Positions 16,439 through 26,485 of a stretch of DNA of 64,000 nt are shown piece after piece (within the stretch, counting starts at the first letter, position 1; the number at the start of each line of letters is the position of its first letter). The notes beneath the pieces were generated by a model. That model was not told the origin of the DNA. It saw only the letters and a list, made by a program, of their open reading frames with translations, and did no database searches. Both the position numbers and the translations under genes were made by a program. The stretch comes from Pseudomonas maumuensis (GTDB lineage: Bacteria > Pseudomonadota > Gammaproteobacteria > Pseudomonadales > Pseudomonadaceae). The DNA lies in contig NZ_CP077077.1 in the NCBI RefSeq assembly GCF_019139675.1, forward strand, positions 124,001-188,000, written 5' to 3'.

Positions 16439-16519
16439 GGAAGTTCCTGACGATTTAAATGGCGTCAGTTCAGCGAACGGACAGCATCGCGCGCGTCACT
16501 GCAGGCAGCAACGGGCGCG

Positions 16520-16630
16520 CTATCGACTGGGCGGTTTCAGGGGCGAGGACAAGCCCCAGCCGCGGACAGGACGGTACGGGGCCTTGTGCGCAAAGGCGCG
16601 CAGGCGAGGGGTAGCGATATCGAGGTTCAT
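16520..16630 (-). CDS. Candidate 36-residue leader peptide upstream of mgtA
   Basis: The ORF starts with ATG 7 bp after a strong GGAGG and encodes MNLDIATPRLRAFAHKAPYR plus VRGWGLSSPLKPPSR after one Pro. Six of its 36 residues are proline, four of them in the second half, and it ends near hairpins about 335 bp before mgtA. In enteric bacteria mgtA is controlled by a short proline-rich leader ORF (mgtL) whose translation senses Pro and Mg2+. This ORF is in the same place and has the same character, but no sequence similarity was checked. It could also be a chance ORF. Confidence 0.5.
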   Translation of the reverse strand: MNLDIATPRLRAFAHKAPYRPVRGWGLSSPLKPPSR

Positions 16631-16986
16631 GAGCTTGCCTCCGACCGGGCGGGCACCCGGGGCGGCAAGCAACGGCGGAGCATCAGGCTCTGGCGCGGCT
16701 TGCCCGACCTAGGGGCGGGCCCGGAGTTCCGGTTCAAGTGCCTGGCGGCCAAGAGCTGCCAGACAGCGACTAGATACTGTGTCCATTGAATTCTTCGTGA
16801 GTTGAAATAAAGGCCCGCTTTTCGGGGCGGGTGAACTTTATGCAAAGCATAGCGGGGAAGTCAACCGGGAAGACGTAACTTAAACAAGTTTCATCTACTG
16901 GGAGGGGAATTAATGCAATGCCCTGTGCAAGTGCCATCGCGGGGCAAGCTCGCTCCTGCCTGGTCAAGGCAGAAGCGGGCATTCGA
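16631..16986. other. Intergenic stretch with a possible mgtA promoter and one REP copy
   Basis: On the minus strand TTGACT and ATAAAG are separated by 17 bp (about 16834-16862), a plausible promoter for the leader ORF and mgtA. Just downstream is CCCGC...GCGGG (about 16812-16830), a short hairpin. A single REP copy, ATCGCGGGGCAAGCTCGCTC, lies at about 16934-16953. No gene is seen. Confidence 0.4.
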
Positions 16987-17415
16987 TCAGGGCTTGGCGC
17001 CCAGGATGATGTGCGAGGCCTTAATCAGCGCGGTGGCCTTCACTCCCGGCTTCAGGCCAAGCTCCTGCACCGCTTCGCGGGTGACGATGGCATACACCTC
17101 GGTGCCGCCCGACAGCTTCAGCACCACCTCGGCATTCACCGCGCCGTCGCCGACTCGCAGCACTTCGCCTTCGAGGCTGTTGCGCGCGGACAGCCTGTAG
17201 CCTGCGGCATCGGTCATCAGCACCACCCACGGTGCCTTGACCAGCGCCACGGCCTGCTTGCCGACGTTGATGTTGAGGTTGTGCAGGCTGGCCATGGTGA
17301 CCACCGCCACCAGTTTCTCGCCGCCGCCGAGGGTCAGCTCGACCTCGGCATTCACCGCGCCAGGCTGGACGGCGCTGACGGTACCTTCGAAGACATTGCG
17401 TGCACTGACTTTCAT
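16987..17415 (-). CDS. Molbindin: tandem TOBE-domain molybdate-binding protein
   Basis: The 142-residue protein consists of two mop/TOBE repeats (about 1-68 and 73-140). Each begins with a SARN motif (MKVSARNVFEGTV, RLSARNSLEGEV) and has an AEV...G...AIVT strand pattern. Such proteins bind molybdate or tungstate as oligomers for storage or homeostasis. The start at 17415 has GGAG upstream; the longer frame lacks support. No modABC or moa genes are nearby. Confidence 0.88.
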   Translation of the reverse strand: MKVSARNVFEGTVSAVQPGAVNAEVELTLGGGEKLVAVVTMASLHNLNINVGKQAVALVKAPWVVLMTDAAGYRLSARNSLEGEVLRVGDGAVNAEVVLKLSGGTEVYAIVTREAVQELGLKPGVKATALIKASHIILGAKP

Positions 17416-17456
17416 GGGGAAGCACTCCGTGTGATCAATCACCACGCCCGAGGCAT

Positions 17457-17810
17457 TCAGGCGCGTACGTAAACCCAGGCGGTCAACCCCGAGGCGAGGC
17501 CGACGGCGATACGCTTGTAGTCCGACACTTCGTAGCGGTCGGCGGCGGCCAGCTCTTGTTCGCTGATCTGGAAGACCATGCCAGCGACGCTGTCTTCGGC
17601 CCGCTCGCTGGGGGAGACGATGGGGTGGTGGCTCTTGCCGCTGGTGGCCAGCACTTCAGGATCGGTGATCTGCACCCAGTCCTGGCGATAGCCCGGCATG
17701 CGGTCGGCCTGGCCGGTCAGCTCGCGGCCGAAGTTGGCCAGTTGCACGGCCTTGTCCTGCAAGGTGCCGTAGGAGAACAGCAATACCGGGTAATCGCTGG
17801 ACTTTTGCAT
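17457..17810 (-). CDS. Gamma-glutamylcyclotransferase-like (AIG2/BtrG fold) protein
   Basis: The 117-residue protein has the family hallmark LFSYGTLQ near the N-terminus and the segment AADRYEVSDYKRIAVGL, which carries the acidic residue position used as catalytic base. Members cleave gamma-glutamyl peptides or amides to 5-oxoproline. Many bacterial ones have undefined substrates. It lies 3 bp after ubiK on the same strand, so it may be in the same transcript. Confidence 0.78.
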   Translation of the reverse strand: MQKSSDYPVLLFSYGTLQDKAVQLANFGRELTGQADRMPGYRQDWVQITDPEVLATSGKSHHPIVSPSERAEDSVAGMVFQISEQELAAADRYEVSDYKRIAVGLASGLTAWVYVRA

Positions 17811-17813
17811 GGC

Positions 17814-18077
17814 TTATTCCTGAGCGGGTGGGGCGATCCGTGCTTCCAGCTCGGCGAACTGCTGCTCGAGGGCTTCGAGACGGGCGCGGGTACGGGCGAG
17901 CACCACCATCTGGCTGTCGAACTCCTCGCGGCTGACCAGGTCGAGCTTGCTGAAGGCACCCTGCATCAGCACCTTGAACTGGCTTTCCAGTTCGGCGCGG
18001 GGCGCGGCAGTGTCGCCGCTGAACAGGCGCGAGGCCTGGTCGCTCAGGGCATCGAGGAAGGCTTTGGGCGCGAGCAT
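17814..18077 (-). CDS. ubiK: UbiK (YqiC/BMFP) ubiquinone biosynthesis accessory factor
   Basis: The 87-residue protein has an amphipathic N-terminal helix and a C-terminal coiled coil (EEFDSQMVVLARTRARLEAL). This is the BMFP family pattern. UbiK helps the ubiquinone biosynthetic complex in aerobic growth. The start at 18077 (MLAPKAFLDAL) is the family start. It is divergent from glnK across a regulatory region of about 400 bp. Confidence 0.9.
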   Translation of the reverse strand: MLAPKAFLDALSDQASRLFSGDTAAPRAELESQFKVLMQGAFSKLDLVSREEFDSQMVVLARTRARLEALEQQFAELEARIAPPAQE

Positions 18078-18093
18078 GTCTGGTATCCGCTGA

Positions 18094-18822
<729 letters not shown>

Positions 18823-18869
18823 GCGCCAAGCAAAGCCTCACCAAACCCAACGCCCCAGGAGAAAACAAC

Positions 18870-20204
18870 ATGACTCTGCGCAAGATCGCAGGGCTAGGAG
18901 CCCTATTGTCCCTCGTAATGCCAGGGCTGGCCCTGGCCGAGGAAACTGCCGCCCCTGTGCTGAACTCCGGCGACACCGCCTGGATGCTCACCTCGACGGC
19001 ACTGGTCCTGTTCATGACCATTCCGGGCCTGGCTTTGTTCTACGGCGGTATGGTGCGTTCGAAGAACGTGCTGTCGGTGATGATGCAGTGTTTCGCCATC
19101 ACTGGCCTGATCAGCATCCTCTGGGTCATCTACGGCTACAGCCTGGCTTTCGATACCGCCGGTATGGAAAAGGGCGTGCTCAACTTCAATTCCTTCATCG
19201 GCGGCTTCTCCAAGGCTTTCCTCAGCGGCGTCACGCCGTCGGGCCTGACTTCAGCCACCGCGTTGTTCCCCGAGGCGGTGTTCATCACCTTCCAGATGAC
19301 TTTCGCCATCATCACCCCGGCGCTGATCGTCGGTGCTTTCGCCGAACGCATGAAGTTCTCGGCGATGCTGATCTTCATGGGCGTGTGGTTCACCCTGGTC
19401 TATGCGCCGATCGCGCACATGGTCTGGAGCGGTGACGGCGCGCTGATGTGGGACTGGGGCGTGCTGGACTTCGCCGGCGGCACCGTGGTGCATATCAACG
19501 CCGGTATCGCCGGCCTGGTCTGCTGCCTGGTGCTGGGCAAGCGCAAGGGCTACCCGACCACGCCGATGGCTCCGCACAACCTGGGCTACACCCTGATGGG
19601 CGCGGCCATGCTGTGGATCGGCTGGTTCGGCTTCAACGCCGGTTCCGCCGCTGCGGCCAACGGTACCGCCGGCATGGCCATGCTGGTGACCCAGATCGCC
19701 ACCGCCGCCGCCGCCCTGGGTTGGATGTTCGCCGAGTGGATCTTCCACGGCAAGCCAAGCGCACTGGGCATCGCCTCGGGCGTGGTCGCCGGACTGGTCG
19801 CCATCACCCCGGCCGCCGGCACCGTCGGCCCGATGGGCGCGCTGGTGATCGGCCTGGTGTCCGGCGTGGTCTGCTACTTCTGCGCCACCAGCCTCAAGCG
19901 CAAGCTGGGCTATGACGACTCCCTCGACGCCTTCGGCGTACACGGTATTGGCGGGATCATCGGCGCTCTGCTCACCGGTGTGTTCGCGGCACCTGCTCTG
20001 GGTGGTTTCGGCGCGGTAACCGACATCGCCGCACAGTTCTGGATCCAGGCCAAGGGGGTGATCTTCACCGTGGTCTACACCGCCATCGTCACTTACGTGA
20101 TCCTCAAGGTCCTGGACCTGGTGATGGGCCTGCGGGTTAGCGAAGAAGAAGAGTCGGTCGGCCTCGATCTGGCTCAGCACAACGAGCGCGGCTACAACCT
20201 GTAA
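18870..20204 (+). CDS. amtB: Ammonium transporter AmtB
   Basis: The 444-residue Amt channel has a signal peptide (about 1-24, ALAEE), eleven membrane helices and the family landmarks FYGGMVRSKNVLS, DFAGGTVVHINAG (pore His) and DDSLDAFGVHGIGG (second pore His). As a trimer it conducts ammonia/ammonium into the cell and is blocked by GlnK. It is preceded by AGGAG, is co-transcribed with glnK, and is followed by a strong terminator. Confidence 0.97.
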   Translation: MTLRKIAGLGALLSLVMPGLALAEETAAPVLNSGDTAWMLTSTALVLFMTIPGLALFYGGMVRSKNVLSVMMQCFAITGLISILWVIYGYSLAFDTAGMEKGVLNFNSFIGGFSKAFLSGVTPSGLTSATALFPEAVFITFQMTFAIITPALIVGAFAERMKFSAMLIFMGVWFTLVYAPIAHMVWSGDGALMWDWGVLDFAGGTVVHINAGIAGLVCCLVLGKRKGYPTTPMAPHNLGYTLMGAAMLWIGWFGFNAGSAAAANGTAGMAMLVTQIATAAAALGWMFAEWIFHGKPSALGIASGVVAGLVAITPAAGTVGPMGALVIGLVSGVVCYFCATSLKRKLGYDDSLDAFGVHGIGGIIGALLTGVFAAPALGGFGAVTDIAAQFWIQAKGVIFTVVYTAIVTYVILKVLDLVMGLRVSEEEESVGLDLAQHNERGYNL

Positions 20205-20223
20205 CCGCCACGCTGGAAAACTT

Positions 20224-20247
20224 GCCCGGTTCGCCGGGCATTTTTTT
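20224..20247 (+). terminator. Rho-independent terminator after amtB
   Basis: GCCCGG-TTCG-CCGGGC followed by ATTTTTTT; a perfect stem with a UUCG loop 20 bp after the amtB stop. Confidence 0.92.
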
Positions 20248-20343
20248 GCCTGTAGTTTGCCGATACGCGGGGGGCAAACGGTTTCTCTATGCTGATTGCG
20301 ACGTAGGTATAAAACTTACAAGTCATTGGGTGATTCTGGTGCT

Positions 20344-20636
20344 TTGCTTTTTCTGCGAGCGCGCTAGAATGCGCGCCGAAGGGAGCCGGACGAGTAAGTC
20401 CACACACTTCGCCACCCTTTGCTAGGCTTGCCAATAGCCTGTGGCCAGCAAGGGTTCAAAGGAATTTGTCAGGCCTTGCCAGGAGCAGGGCCTGCAGGGT
20501 GCCGGGTCCCCCATGAGGGGGCGGACACCCAGGGCAGTGGCCAATCCACGGCCAGTTGAATTTTCACTGGTGGCTGCCGGTCTACGGCTGCACCGGTCTA
20601 TAACTAACCTGCTTTTCGCAAGTCATGAGGTAGAAC
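20344..20636 (+). promoter_or_regulatory. Promoter and long leader of sutA
   Basis: TAGAAT at about 20372-20377, with TTGCTT 15 bp upstream, is a plausible sigma-70 promoter. If so, sutA has a leader of about 250 nt. It contains C/G-rich inverted repeats such as CCCCC-ATGA-GGGGG at 20508-20521. No ORF with a good ribosome site is seen in the leader. An independent small RNA is possible. Confidence 0.45.
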
Positions 20637-20966
20637 ATGAGCGACGACGATCTGGAAAATGATGACCTCGAAGTAGGCGACGAAGACGAGGCTGATGAAG
20701 GCCTTGAGGCAGCGGCTGACGACGGCGCGGAAGACTCCGGCGACGACGACAGCAGCCCGGCTCCGGCAGCCAAGGGCAAGTCCAAGGCGGCGGTCTCGGT
20801 AGACGAGATGCCGAGCATGGAAGCCAAGCAGAAAGAGCGCGATGCGCTGGCCAAGGCGATGGAAGAGTTCCTGTCGCGCGGTGGCAAGGTGCAGGAAGTG
20901 GAGGCCAACGTGGTCGCCGATCCGCCCAAGAAGCCGGACAACAAGTACGGCAGCCGCCCTATCTGA
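20637..20966 (+). CDS. sutA: SutA, RNA-polymerase-associated transcription factor
   Basis: The 109-residue, very acidic protein has an Asp/Glu-rich N-terminal half (MSDDDLENDDLEVGDEDEAD), a short central helix (EAKQKERDALAKAMEEFLSRG) and a tail ending KPDNKYGSRPI. This is the SutA pattern of Pseudomonas, including its position next to glnK-amtB. SutA binds RNA polymerase, mostly through disordered parts, and raises transcription of ribosomal and maintenance genes during slow growth. It ends in a strong terminator. Confidence 0.9.
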   Translation: MSDDDLENDDLEVGDEDEADEGLEAAADDGAEDSGDDDSSPAPAAKGKSKAAVSVDEMPSMEAKQKERDALAKAMEEFLSRGGKVQEVEANVVADPPKKPDNKYGSRPI

Positions 20967-20983
20967 GTGGCTGAAAGTAAAGA

Positions 20984-21010
20984 AGCCCGCCGTCGCTGCG
21001 GGCTTTTTTG
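20984..21010 (+). terminator. Rho-independent terminator after sutA
   Basis: AGCCCGC-CGTCGCT-GCGGGCT followed by TTTTTT, 18 bp after the stop. Confidence 0.9.
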
Positions 21011-21081
21011 TGGGCATCGACTGGTGCTGCTGCGGTTCGCCGCCACGACAAGCCAGGCCATGGGCCGAGCAGCGGCCCCTG

Positions 21082-21777
21082 TCAGCGCCAGCGCGCCAGC
21101 ACGTCGGGCAACTGCGACAGCCGCTGGATCTCCGCATCCGGTGCCTGTTCGCTGTTCCAGGGCTTGTGCTGCGGGTTGAACCACACCGCGCGCAACCCGG
21201 CGCGCTGGGCGCCGGCGATATCGTCGCCCGGGTGGTCGCCGACATGCACCGCCGCCCCCGCGTCCACCTCGCCGCGCTTCAGGGCCTCGAGGAATGGCGC
21301 AGGGTCGGGTTTGCCTATCCCCAGGTCTTCCGCGCACAGGGCGAAGCGGAAGTAGTCCGCCAAGCCAAGTCTTCGCACGTCGGCATTGCCGTTGGTGACC
21401 ACGCCGAGGGTGTAGTGATGGCGCAGGATCTCCAGCACCGGCTGCACTTCGGGGAACACTTCGACCTGGTGCCGGGCATGCAGGAACACCTCGAAGCCTT
21501 CGTTGGCCAGCTCCTGGGCGTGTTTCTCGCTGTAGCCGACCTCTTCCAGGGCGTGGAACAGTACCCGCCGGCGCAGGGCGCTGATGCGGTGCTTGAGGCC
21601 CGGCTCGGCCTGTACCAGGCGCTCGCGGATGGCGAACAGATGCTCGACCGGCACGCCACCGAGAATCGGCGCGTTGGCTTCGAGCCAGTCGCGCAGGACG
21701 ACTTCGGCGCTGGCGATGACCGGCGCGGTGTCCCACAGGGTGTCGTCGAGGTCGAAGGTGATCAGCTTGATGCTCAT
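21082..21777 (-). CDS. HAD-superfamily hydrolase (YjjG-like nucleotidase/phosphatase)
   Basis: The 231-residue protein has HAD motif [11 protein letters not shown], motif [10 protein letters not shown], and the lysine and acidic motifs IGKPDPAPF and [19 protein letters not shown] helical cap lies between motifs I and II. It probably dephosphorylates nucleotides or other small phosphates. Its ATG overlaps the xerC stop by 4 bp, so it is the last gene of the lptM-lysA-dapF-DUF484-xerC-HAD string. Confidence 0.88.
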   Translation of the reverse strand: MSIKLITFDLDDTLWDTAPVIASAEVVLRDWLEANAPILGGVPVEHLFAIRERLVQAEPGLKHRISALRRRVLFHALEEVGYSEKHAQELANEGFEVFLHARHQVEVFPEVQPVLEILRHHYTLGVVTNGNADVRRLGLADYFRFALCAEDLGIGKPDPAPFLEALKRGEVDAGAAVHVGDHPGDDIAGAQRAGLRAVWFNPQHKPWNSEQAPDAEIQRLSQLPDVLARWR

Positions 21778-22673
21778 GAGTCCGTATCCTTGCTGCGTTT
21801 GGCCCGGGGGTGGGCGCTGTCGTACACCGCGGCCAGGTGCTGGAAGTCCAGGTGGGTGTAGATCTGCGTGGTGCTGATGTCGGCGTGGCCGAGCATCTCC
21901 TGCACCGCGCGCAGGTCCTGTGACGATTCCAGCAGGTGGCTGGCGAAGGAATGGCGAAGCATGTGCGGGTGCAGGTGCTGGCCGAGCTCGCGCTCGCCGG
22001 CGGCCTTGACTCGCAGCTGGATGGCCCGGGGGCCGAGGCGCTTGCCCTGGCGGCTGAGGAACACCGCGTTGTCCCGCGGGCCGGCGATGCCGCGCTGTTT
22101 GAGCCAGGCCTGCAATGCCTCGCGGGCCTTGCGACCTACTGGCAACACGCGGCTCTTGCCGCCCTTGCCCTGCACTTGCACCAGGCCGGCGGCCAGGTCC
22201 AAGTGTTCGAGGTCGAGCCCGGTCAGTTCGGACAGGCGCAGGCCGGACGAATAGAACAGTTCGAGGATCGCCTGGTCGCGGCGGGCGATGAATTCGTCGT
22301 CGACGCCGCCATCGAGTAGCTGCAGGGCGCGGTCGGTGTCCAGCACCTTGGGCAGGCGCCGCTCACCCTTGGGCGGCGCCAGGCCATTGGCCGGGTCGTG
22401 CTGGCAATGGCCTTCGCGGTTGAGGTAGCGGTACAGCCCGCGCACCGCTGAAAGCAGGCGCGCCAGGCTGCGCGAGGACTGGCCGTGATGGTGCTGGCGG
22501 GCGACCAGCTGGCGCAGTTGCTGGACCTGCAGGGCCGCCCAGCCGGTGATGCCCTGGGCGTTGCAGAATTCGATGACCTTCTCGAGGTCACGGCGGTAGG
22601 CCAGCAGGGTGTGCTCGGACACCTGGCGCTCATTGCGCAGGTGTGCGCAATAAGCCTCCAGCTGGCGTTCCAT
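21774..22673 (-). CDS. xerC: Tyrosine recombinase XerC
   Basis: The 299-residue integrase has an N-terminal SAM-like DNA-binding domain (about 1-85) and a catalytic domain with the expected residues: Arg in [12 protein letters not shown], Lys in [10 protein letters not shown], the HxxR motif in [14 protein letters not shown], and the Tyr nucleophile in [14 protein letters not shown]. With XerD it resolves chromosome dimers at dif. The gene order dapF-DUF484-xerC is the classic gamma-proteobacterial one. Its start shares a base with the DUF484 stop (TGATG). Confidence 0.96.
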   Translation of the reverse strand: MERQLEAYCAHLRNERQVSEHTLLAYRRDLEKVIEFCNAQGITGWAALQVQQLRQLVARQHHHGQSSRSLARLLSAVRGLYRYLNREGHCQHDPANGLAPPKGERRLPKVLDTDRALQLLDGGVDDEFIARRDQAILELFYSSGLRLSELTGLDLEHLDLAAGLVQVQGKGGKSRVLPVGRKAREALQAWLKQRGIAGPRDNAVFLSRQGKRLGPRAIQLRVKAAGERELGQHLHPHMLRHSFASHLLESSQDLRAVQEMLGHADISTTQIYTHLDFQHLAAVYDSAHPRAKRSKDTDS

Positions 22674-23383
22674 CAGCGCACCGAGCGCAGTGTCTGGGTG
22701 AAGCGTGGCACCACGCGGCCGAGCACTTCGGCGATGTAGCTGAGGAACAAGGTGCCGACACTGCTCTTGTAGTGCTGCGGATCGCGACTGCCGATCGCCA
22801 GTACACCGTGCAGGCCCTGGTACTCGAGGGTGGCCACGGCGCTGGAGCCGACTTCCTTGTGCTGATCGTTGCCGAACAGGAACGCCAACTCGTGCTCGCG
22901 CAGGCTGCCGCTGATGGTCTTGCCGCCGCCGATCAGACCGCCGATGGCCTGTTGCGCCTCGGCCCCGGAAACCCAGCGCCCCACGGGCGCCGCGTTTTCG
23001 CCGAACAGGATCAGGCTGACGAAGGGCACCTGGAACTCCTGGCGCAGGCTGTCCTCGACCGCCATCACCACCTCTTCCAGGGTGCTGGCGTCGAGCAGGT
23101 CGAGGATCAGCCGGCGGGTCTTGTCGAACAGCCGGTCGTTGTCGCGGGCCACGTCCATCAGTTGCGACAGGCGATGGCGCATCTCGATGTTGCGGTCGCG
23201 CAGCAGCTTGAGCTGGCGCTCCACCAGCGACACGCTGTCGCCGCGCTGATGGGGAATGCGCTGTTCGACCAGCAGCTCGTCGTGCTCGGCGAAGAAGGTT
23301 GGGTGGGCGCGCAGGTAGGCGACCACCGCTTCGGCATCGAGCTCACTGGCTTGCGGGGATGCAACGTTAGGCTGATCGGTCAT
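22673..23383 (-). CDS. DUF484 family protein (GAF-like)
   Basis: The 236-residue protein is the DUF484 neighbour usually found between dapF and xerC. It starts with the segment [20 protein letters not shown], followed by a coiled-coil helix and a GAF-like domain (about 85-235). Its biochemical role is unknown. It lies 13 bp after dapF and overlaps xerC. Confidence 0.92.
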   Translation of the reverse strand: MTDQPNVASPQASELDAEAVVAYLRAHPTFFAEHDELLVEQRIPHQRGDSVSLVERQLKLLRDRNIEMRHRLSQLMDVARDNDRLFDKTRRLILDLLDASTLEEVVMAVEDSLRQEFQVPFVSLILFGENAAPVGRWVSGAEAQQAIGGLIGGGKTISGSLREHELAFLFGNDQHKEVGSSAVATLEYQGLHGVLAIGSRDPQHYKSSVGTLFLSYIAEVLGRVVPRFTQTLRSVR

Positions 23384-23396
23384 GGCGGATACTCGC

Positions 23397-24227
23397 TTAG
23401 AGACGAACTTGTCCTTCGAACACGCGGACGGCGGGGCCGGTCATCAGCACCGGCTTGCCGGGGCCGGCCCACTCGATGCTCAGGCGCCCGCCAGGCAGGT
23501 CGATGGTCACGGGTGAGTCCATCCAGCCCTGGCTGATCGCCGCCACCGCAGCGGCGCAGGCACCTGTGCCGCAGGCCTGGGTCTCGCCCGCGCCCCGCTC
23601 CCACACGCGCAGGTTGGCGCGGTGGCGGTCGACTACCTGGATGAAGCCTGCATTGACCCGCTGCGGAAAGCGTGGGTGATGCTCGATCTTCGGGCCCAGC
23701 TCATGCACCGGCGCACTGCGCACATCGTCTACACGCAGCACCGAATGTGGGTTGCCCATGGACACCGCGGCGATCTGGTACACCTGGCCGTCGACTTCGA
23801 GTGCGTAGCTGGTCGCCTGCTCATCGGCGATGAACGGGACCTCGGCCGGGGTAAAGCGCGGCGGGCCCATGTCGACGCAGATCTGCCCATCGTTGCGCAC
23901 ATCGAGGACGATGATGCCGCCCTTGGTCTCGACGCGGATGCGCTTCTTCGCGGTCAGGCGCTTGTCCAGGACGAAACGGGCGAAGCAGCGCGCGCCGTTG
24001 CCGCACTGTTCGACTTCGGAGCCATCGGCGTTGAAGATCCGGTAGCGGAAGTCCACATCCGGATTGTTCGGCGCCTCGACGATCAGCAGCTGGTCGAAGC
24101 CGATGCCGGTGTTGCGATCGCCCCATTGCTTGGCGTGCTTGGGTTGGATGTGTGCGTGCTGGCTGACCAGGTCGAGGACCATGAAGTCGTTGCCCAGCCC
24201 GTGCATCTTGGTGAAACGCAGCAGCAT
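23397..24227 (-). CDS. dapF: Diaminopimelate epimerase
   Basis: The 276-residue protein begins [19 protein letters not shown] and has the two catalytic cysteines in [12 protein letters not shown] and [13 protein letters not shown]. It converts LL- to meso-diaminopimelate for lysine and peptidoglycan. It lies 4 bp after lysA. Confidence 0.97.
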   Translation of the reverse strand: MLLRFTKMHGLGNDFMVLDLVSQHAHIQPKHAKQWGDRNTGIGFDQLLIVEAPNNPDVDFRYRIFNADGSEVEQCGNGARCFARFVLDKRLTAKKRIRVETKGGIIVLDVRNDGQICVDMGPPRFTPAEVPFIADEQATSYALEVDGQVYQIAAVSMGNPHSVLRVDDVRSAPVHELGPKIEHHPRFPQRVNAGFIQVVDRHRANLRVWERGAGETQACGTGACAAAVAAISQGWMDSPVTIDLPGGRLSIEWAGPGKPVLMTGPAVRVFEGQVRL

Positions 24228-24231
24228 GGGC

Positions 24232-25479
24232 TCACTCCGGCAGCAGGCTTTCGCCGGCGAACAATTCGGCGACGGTCTCGCGGCGGCGCACTTCGAAGGC
24301 CTGGTCGCCATCGACCAGCACTTCGGCGCAACGGCCACGGGTGTTGTAGTTGGAGCTCATGACGAAACCATAGGCGCCCGCGGAGCGCACGGCCAGCAGG
24401 TCGCCCTCGGCCAGGTCCAGTACGCGGTCCTTGCCCAGGAAGTCGCCGGTCTCGCAGATCGGGCCGACCAGGTCGTAGGCCCGGCCTTGGCCTTCGCGGG
24501 GCTTGACCGCGCTGACGTCCATCCAGGCCTGGTACAGGGCCGGGCGGATCAAGTCGTTCATAGCCGCGTCGATGATGGCGAAGTCTTTGTGCTCGGTGTG
24601 CTTGAGGTATTCCACACGGGTCAGCAGCACACCGCCGTTGGCGACGATGTAGCGGCCCGGCTCGAACACCAGGGCCAGGTCGCGGCTGCCGATGCGCTCG
24701 CGGATGGCCTTGATGTAATCGGCCAGTTCCGGCGGCTGTTCGTCGCGATAGCGCACGCCGACACCACCACCCAGGTCGAGGTGGCGCAGGTGGATGCCGC
24801 ACTCGGCCAGGCGGTCGACCAGCACCAGCAGGCGATCGAGGGCATCGAGGAACGGCTCGACGGTGGTCAGCTGCGAGCCGATATGGCAGTCGACGCCGAC
24901 CACGTCGAGGTTCGGCAACTGCGCGGCGCGCACGTAGATGGCCTCGGCGTCGGCGATGGCGATGCCGAACTTGTTTTCCTTGAGGCCCGTGGAAATGTAC
25001 GGGTGGGTACCGGCGTCGACGTCCGGGTTCACGCGCAGCGATACCGGCGCGATCTTGCCTATCTCGGCGGCCACCATTTGCAGGCGCTCGAGCTCGTCGG
25101 CGGACTCGACGTTGAAGCAGTGGACGCCCACTTCCAAGGCGCGGCGCATGTCCTCGCGGGTCTTACCGACCCCGGAGAACACCACGCGATCGGCGCGGCC
25201 ACCGGCGGCCAGGACGCGCTCCAGCTCACCGCCGGAAACGATGTCGAAGCCCGCACCCAGGCGCGCCAGCAGGTTCAGCACGCCCAGGTTGGAGTTGGCC
25301 TTGACCGCGAAGCAGACCAGGTGCTCCACCCCGTGCAGGGCATCGGTGTAGCTGCGGTACTGCGCTTCGATATGGGCACGCGAGTACACGTAAGTGGGTG
25401 TGCCGAAGCGTTCGGCGATCGCCGACAGGGCCACCCCTTCCGCGAACAGCTCGCCGCCGCGGTAGTTGAATGCGTCCAT
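24232..25479 (-). CDS. lysA: Diaminopimelate decarboxylase
   Basis: The 415-residue PLP enzyme of fold III carries the PLP lysine in [15 protein letters not shown], the HIGSQL block, the Gly-rich phosphate site [11 protein letters not shown] and the C-terminal catalytic [11 protein letters not shown]. It makes L-lysine from meso-diaminopimelate. It forms an operon with lptM upstream and dapF downstream. Confidence 0.97.
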   Translation of the reverse strand: MDAFNYRGGELFAEGVALSAIAERFGTPTYVYSRAHIEAQYRSYTDALHGVEHLVCFAVKANSNLGVLNLLARLGAGFDIVSGGELERVLAAGGRADRVVFSGVGKTREDMRRALEVGVHCFNVESADELERLQMVAAEIGKIAPVSLRVNPDVDAGTHPYISTGLKENKFGIAIADAEAIYVRAAQLPNLDVVGVDCHIGSQLTTVEPFLDALDRLLVLVDRLAECGIHLRHLDLGGGVGVRYRDEQPPELADYIKAIRERIGSRDLALVFEPGRYIVANGGVLLTRVEYLKHTEHKDFAIIDAAMNDLIRPALYQAWMDVSAVKPREGQGRAYDLVGPICETGDFLGKDRVLDLAEGDLLAVRSAGAYGFVMSSNYNTRGRCAEVLVDGDQAFEVRRRETVAELFAGESLLPE

Positions 25480-25488
25480 GGGATTTCC

Positions 25489-25695
25489 TTACTGCGCGGG
25501 CGACGCTTCAGGCTGCTCTTGCTGCTGCTCCAGCACCGGCTGCGGCTGGACAGGCTTGGCATGCTGGTGCGATTTGCGTGGGCCTTTGCCGTCCTTGCCG
25601 TCTTCCGGCAGGTAGAGAGGGCCTTTCTGACCGCAGGCCGAAACGAGGCAGGCAACCGCGACCACTGCCGCGAGGGAGGAAATCAGGCGTTTCAT
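25489..25695 (-). CDS. lptM: LptM (YifL-like) small lipoprotein
   Basis: The 68-residue lipoprotein has a signal peptide with the lipobox LVSAC, followed by the conserved GQKGPLYLPED. The tail is hydrophilic and rich in Pro and Gln. In enterics LptM helps LptD mature in the LPS translocon. Its place before lysA is conserved. The start is the ATG at 25695; the longer frame is not needed. Confidence 0.9.
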   Translation of the reverse strand: MKRLISSLAAVVAVACLVSACGQKGPLYLPEDGKDGKGPRKSHQHAKPVQPQPVLEQQQEQPEASPAQ

Positions 25696-25903
25696 GGGTG
25701 AAATCCTTGGAAAAATGCAGTATTGCGGCCGAGTATACCGAGCGACCACCTGATTGCCTATGCAAGGGGCGCCCCCACTCGGCGGCGCTGCAGCGACCGA
25801 AGGTCATGCGGCTTTTTCTTACAGCTATTAGCTTGTAGCTTGAGGCTTTCGCCCTTATCGTGCCCGGCTTGCGTGTGTACAGCCATTTTTCGAGGTCCCT
25901 GCA

Positions 25904-26236
25904 ATGAGTTTGAGCGAAGCGCGTTTCCACGACCTGGTCGACGCGACCCAACAGGCCCTGGAAGACCTGTTCGATGAAAGCGGCATGGATCTGGATATGG
26001 AGAACTCTGCCGGCGTCCTGACCATCAAGTTCGATAATGGCAGCCAGCTGATCTTCAGCCGCCAGGAACCGCTGCGCCAACTGTGGCTGGCGGACAGGTC
26101 CGGTGGCTTCCACTTCGACTACGACCAAGAGAGCGGCAAGTGGGTGTGCGAGAAGAGTGAAGAGCTGCTCGGCGAGATGCTCGAGCGCATCGTCTGGGAG
26201 CGGGCCGGCGAGAAGCTGGACTTCGACGAGATCTGA
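25904..26236 (+). CDS. cyaY: CyaY, bacterial frataxin
   Basis: The 110-residue frataxin has the acidic first helix (ARFHDLVDATQQALEDLFDE), the beta sheet with GVLTIKFDNGSQLIFSRQEP and the conserved LWLA and GGFHFDY strands. It binds iron and tunes Fe-S assembly on IscS. It is divergent from the lptM-lysA operon and is followed 1 bp later by a DUF1289 gene. Confidence 0.95.
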   Translation: MSLSEARFHDLVDATQQALEDLFDESGMDLDMENSAGVLTIKFDNGSQLIFSRQEPLRQLWLADRSGGFHFDYDQESGKWVCEKSEELLGEMLERIVWERAGEKLDFDEI

Positions 26237-26237
26237 A

Positions 26238-26456
26238 ATGAGCGAACAGCCCAGGCCGCCCAAGCCGCTCTACAGCAATGTGAGCCCGGCAGTACCGTCA
26301 CCTTGTATCAGCATATGTCGGCTGGATGAGCGCAAGGTGTGTACCGGCTGCCACCGCCATGTCGAGCATATCCGCGAGTGGCGCGCGGCCGATGACGAGC
26401 GGCGCCGGCAGATCTGCCGCGAGGCGTTGGCCCTGAAAGCAGGGGCCCAGGCATAG
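26238..26456 (+). CDS. DUF1289 small cysteine-containing protein
   Basis: The 72-residue protein has the DUF1289 pattern SPCISICRLDERKVCTGCHR followed by HIREW. Its four cysteines could bind zinc or an Fe-S cluster. The function is unknown. The ATG follows the cyaY stop by one base, so the two are co-translated. Confidence 0.88.
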   Translation: MSEQPRPPKPLYSNVSPAVPSPCISICRLDERKVCTGCHRHVEHIREWRAADDERRRQICREALALKAGAQA

Positions 26457-26485
26457 CCACAGCAACGGTGTGGGCTTGAGTATTT

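Noticed and set aside
21774..22673. Tyrosine recombinase as a phage or island integrase
   Set aside because: Gene order dapF-DUF484-xerC and the sequence match housekeeping XerC.
24064..25701. 545-codon plus-strand ORF opposite lysA
   Set aside because: Antisense shadow of lysA; no recognisable domain.
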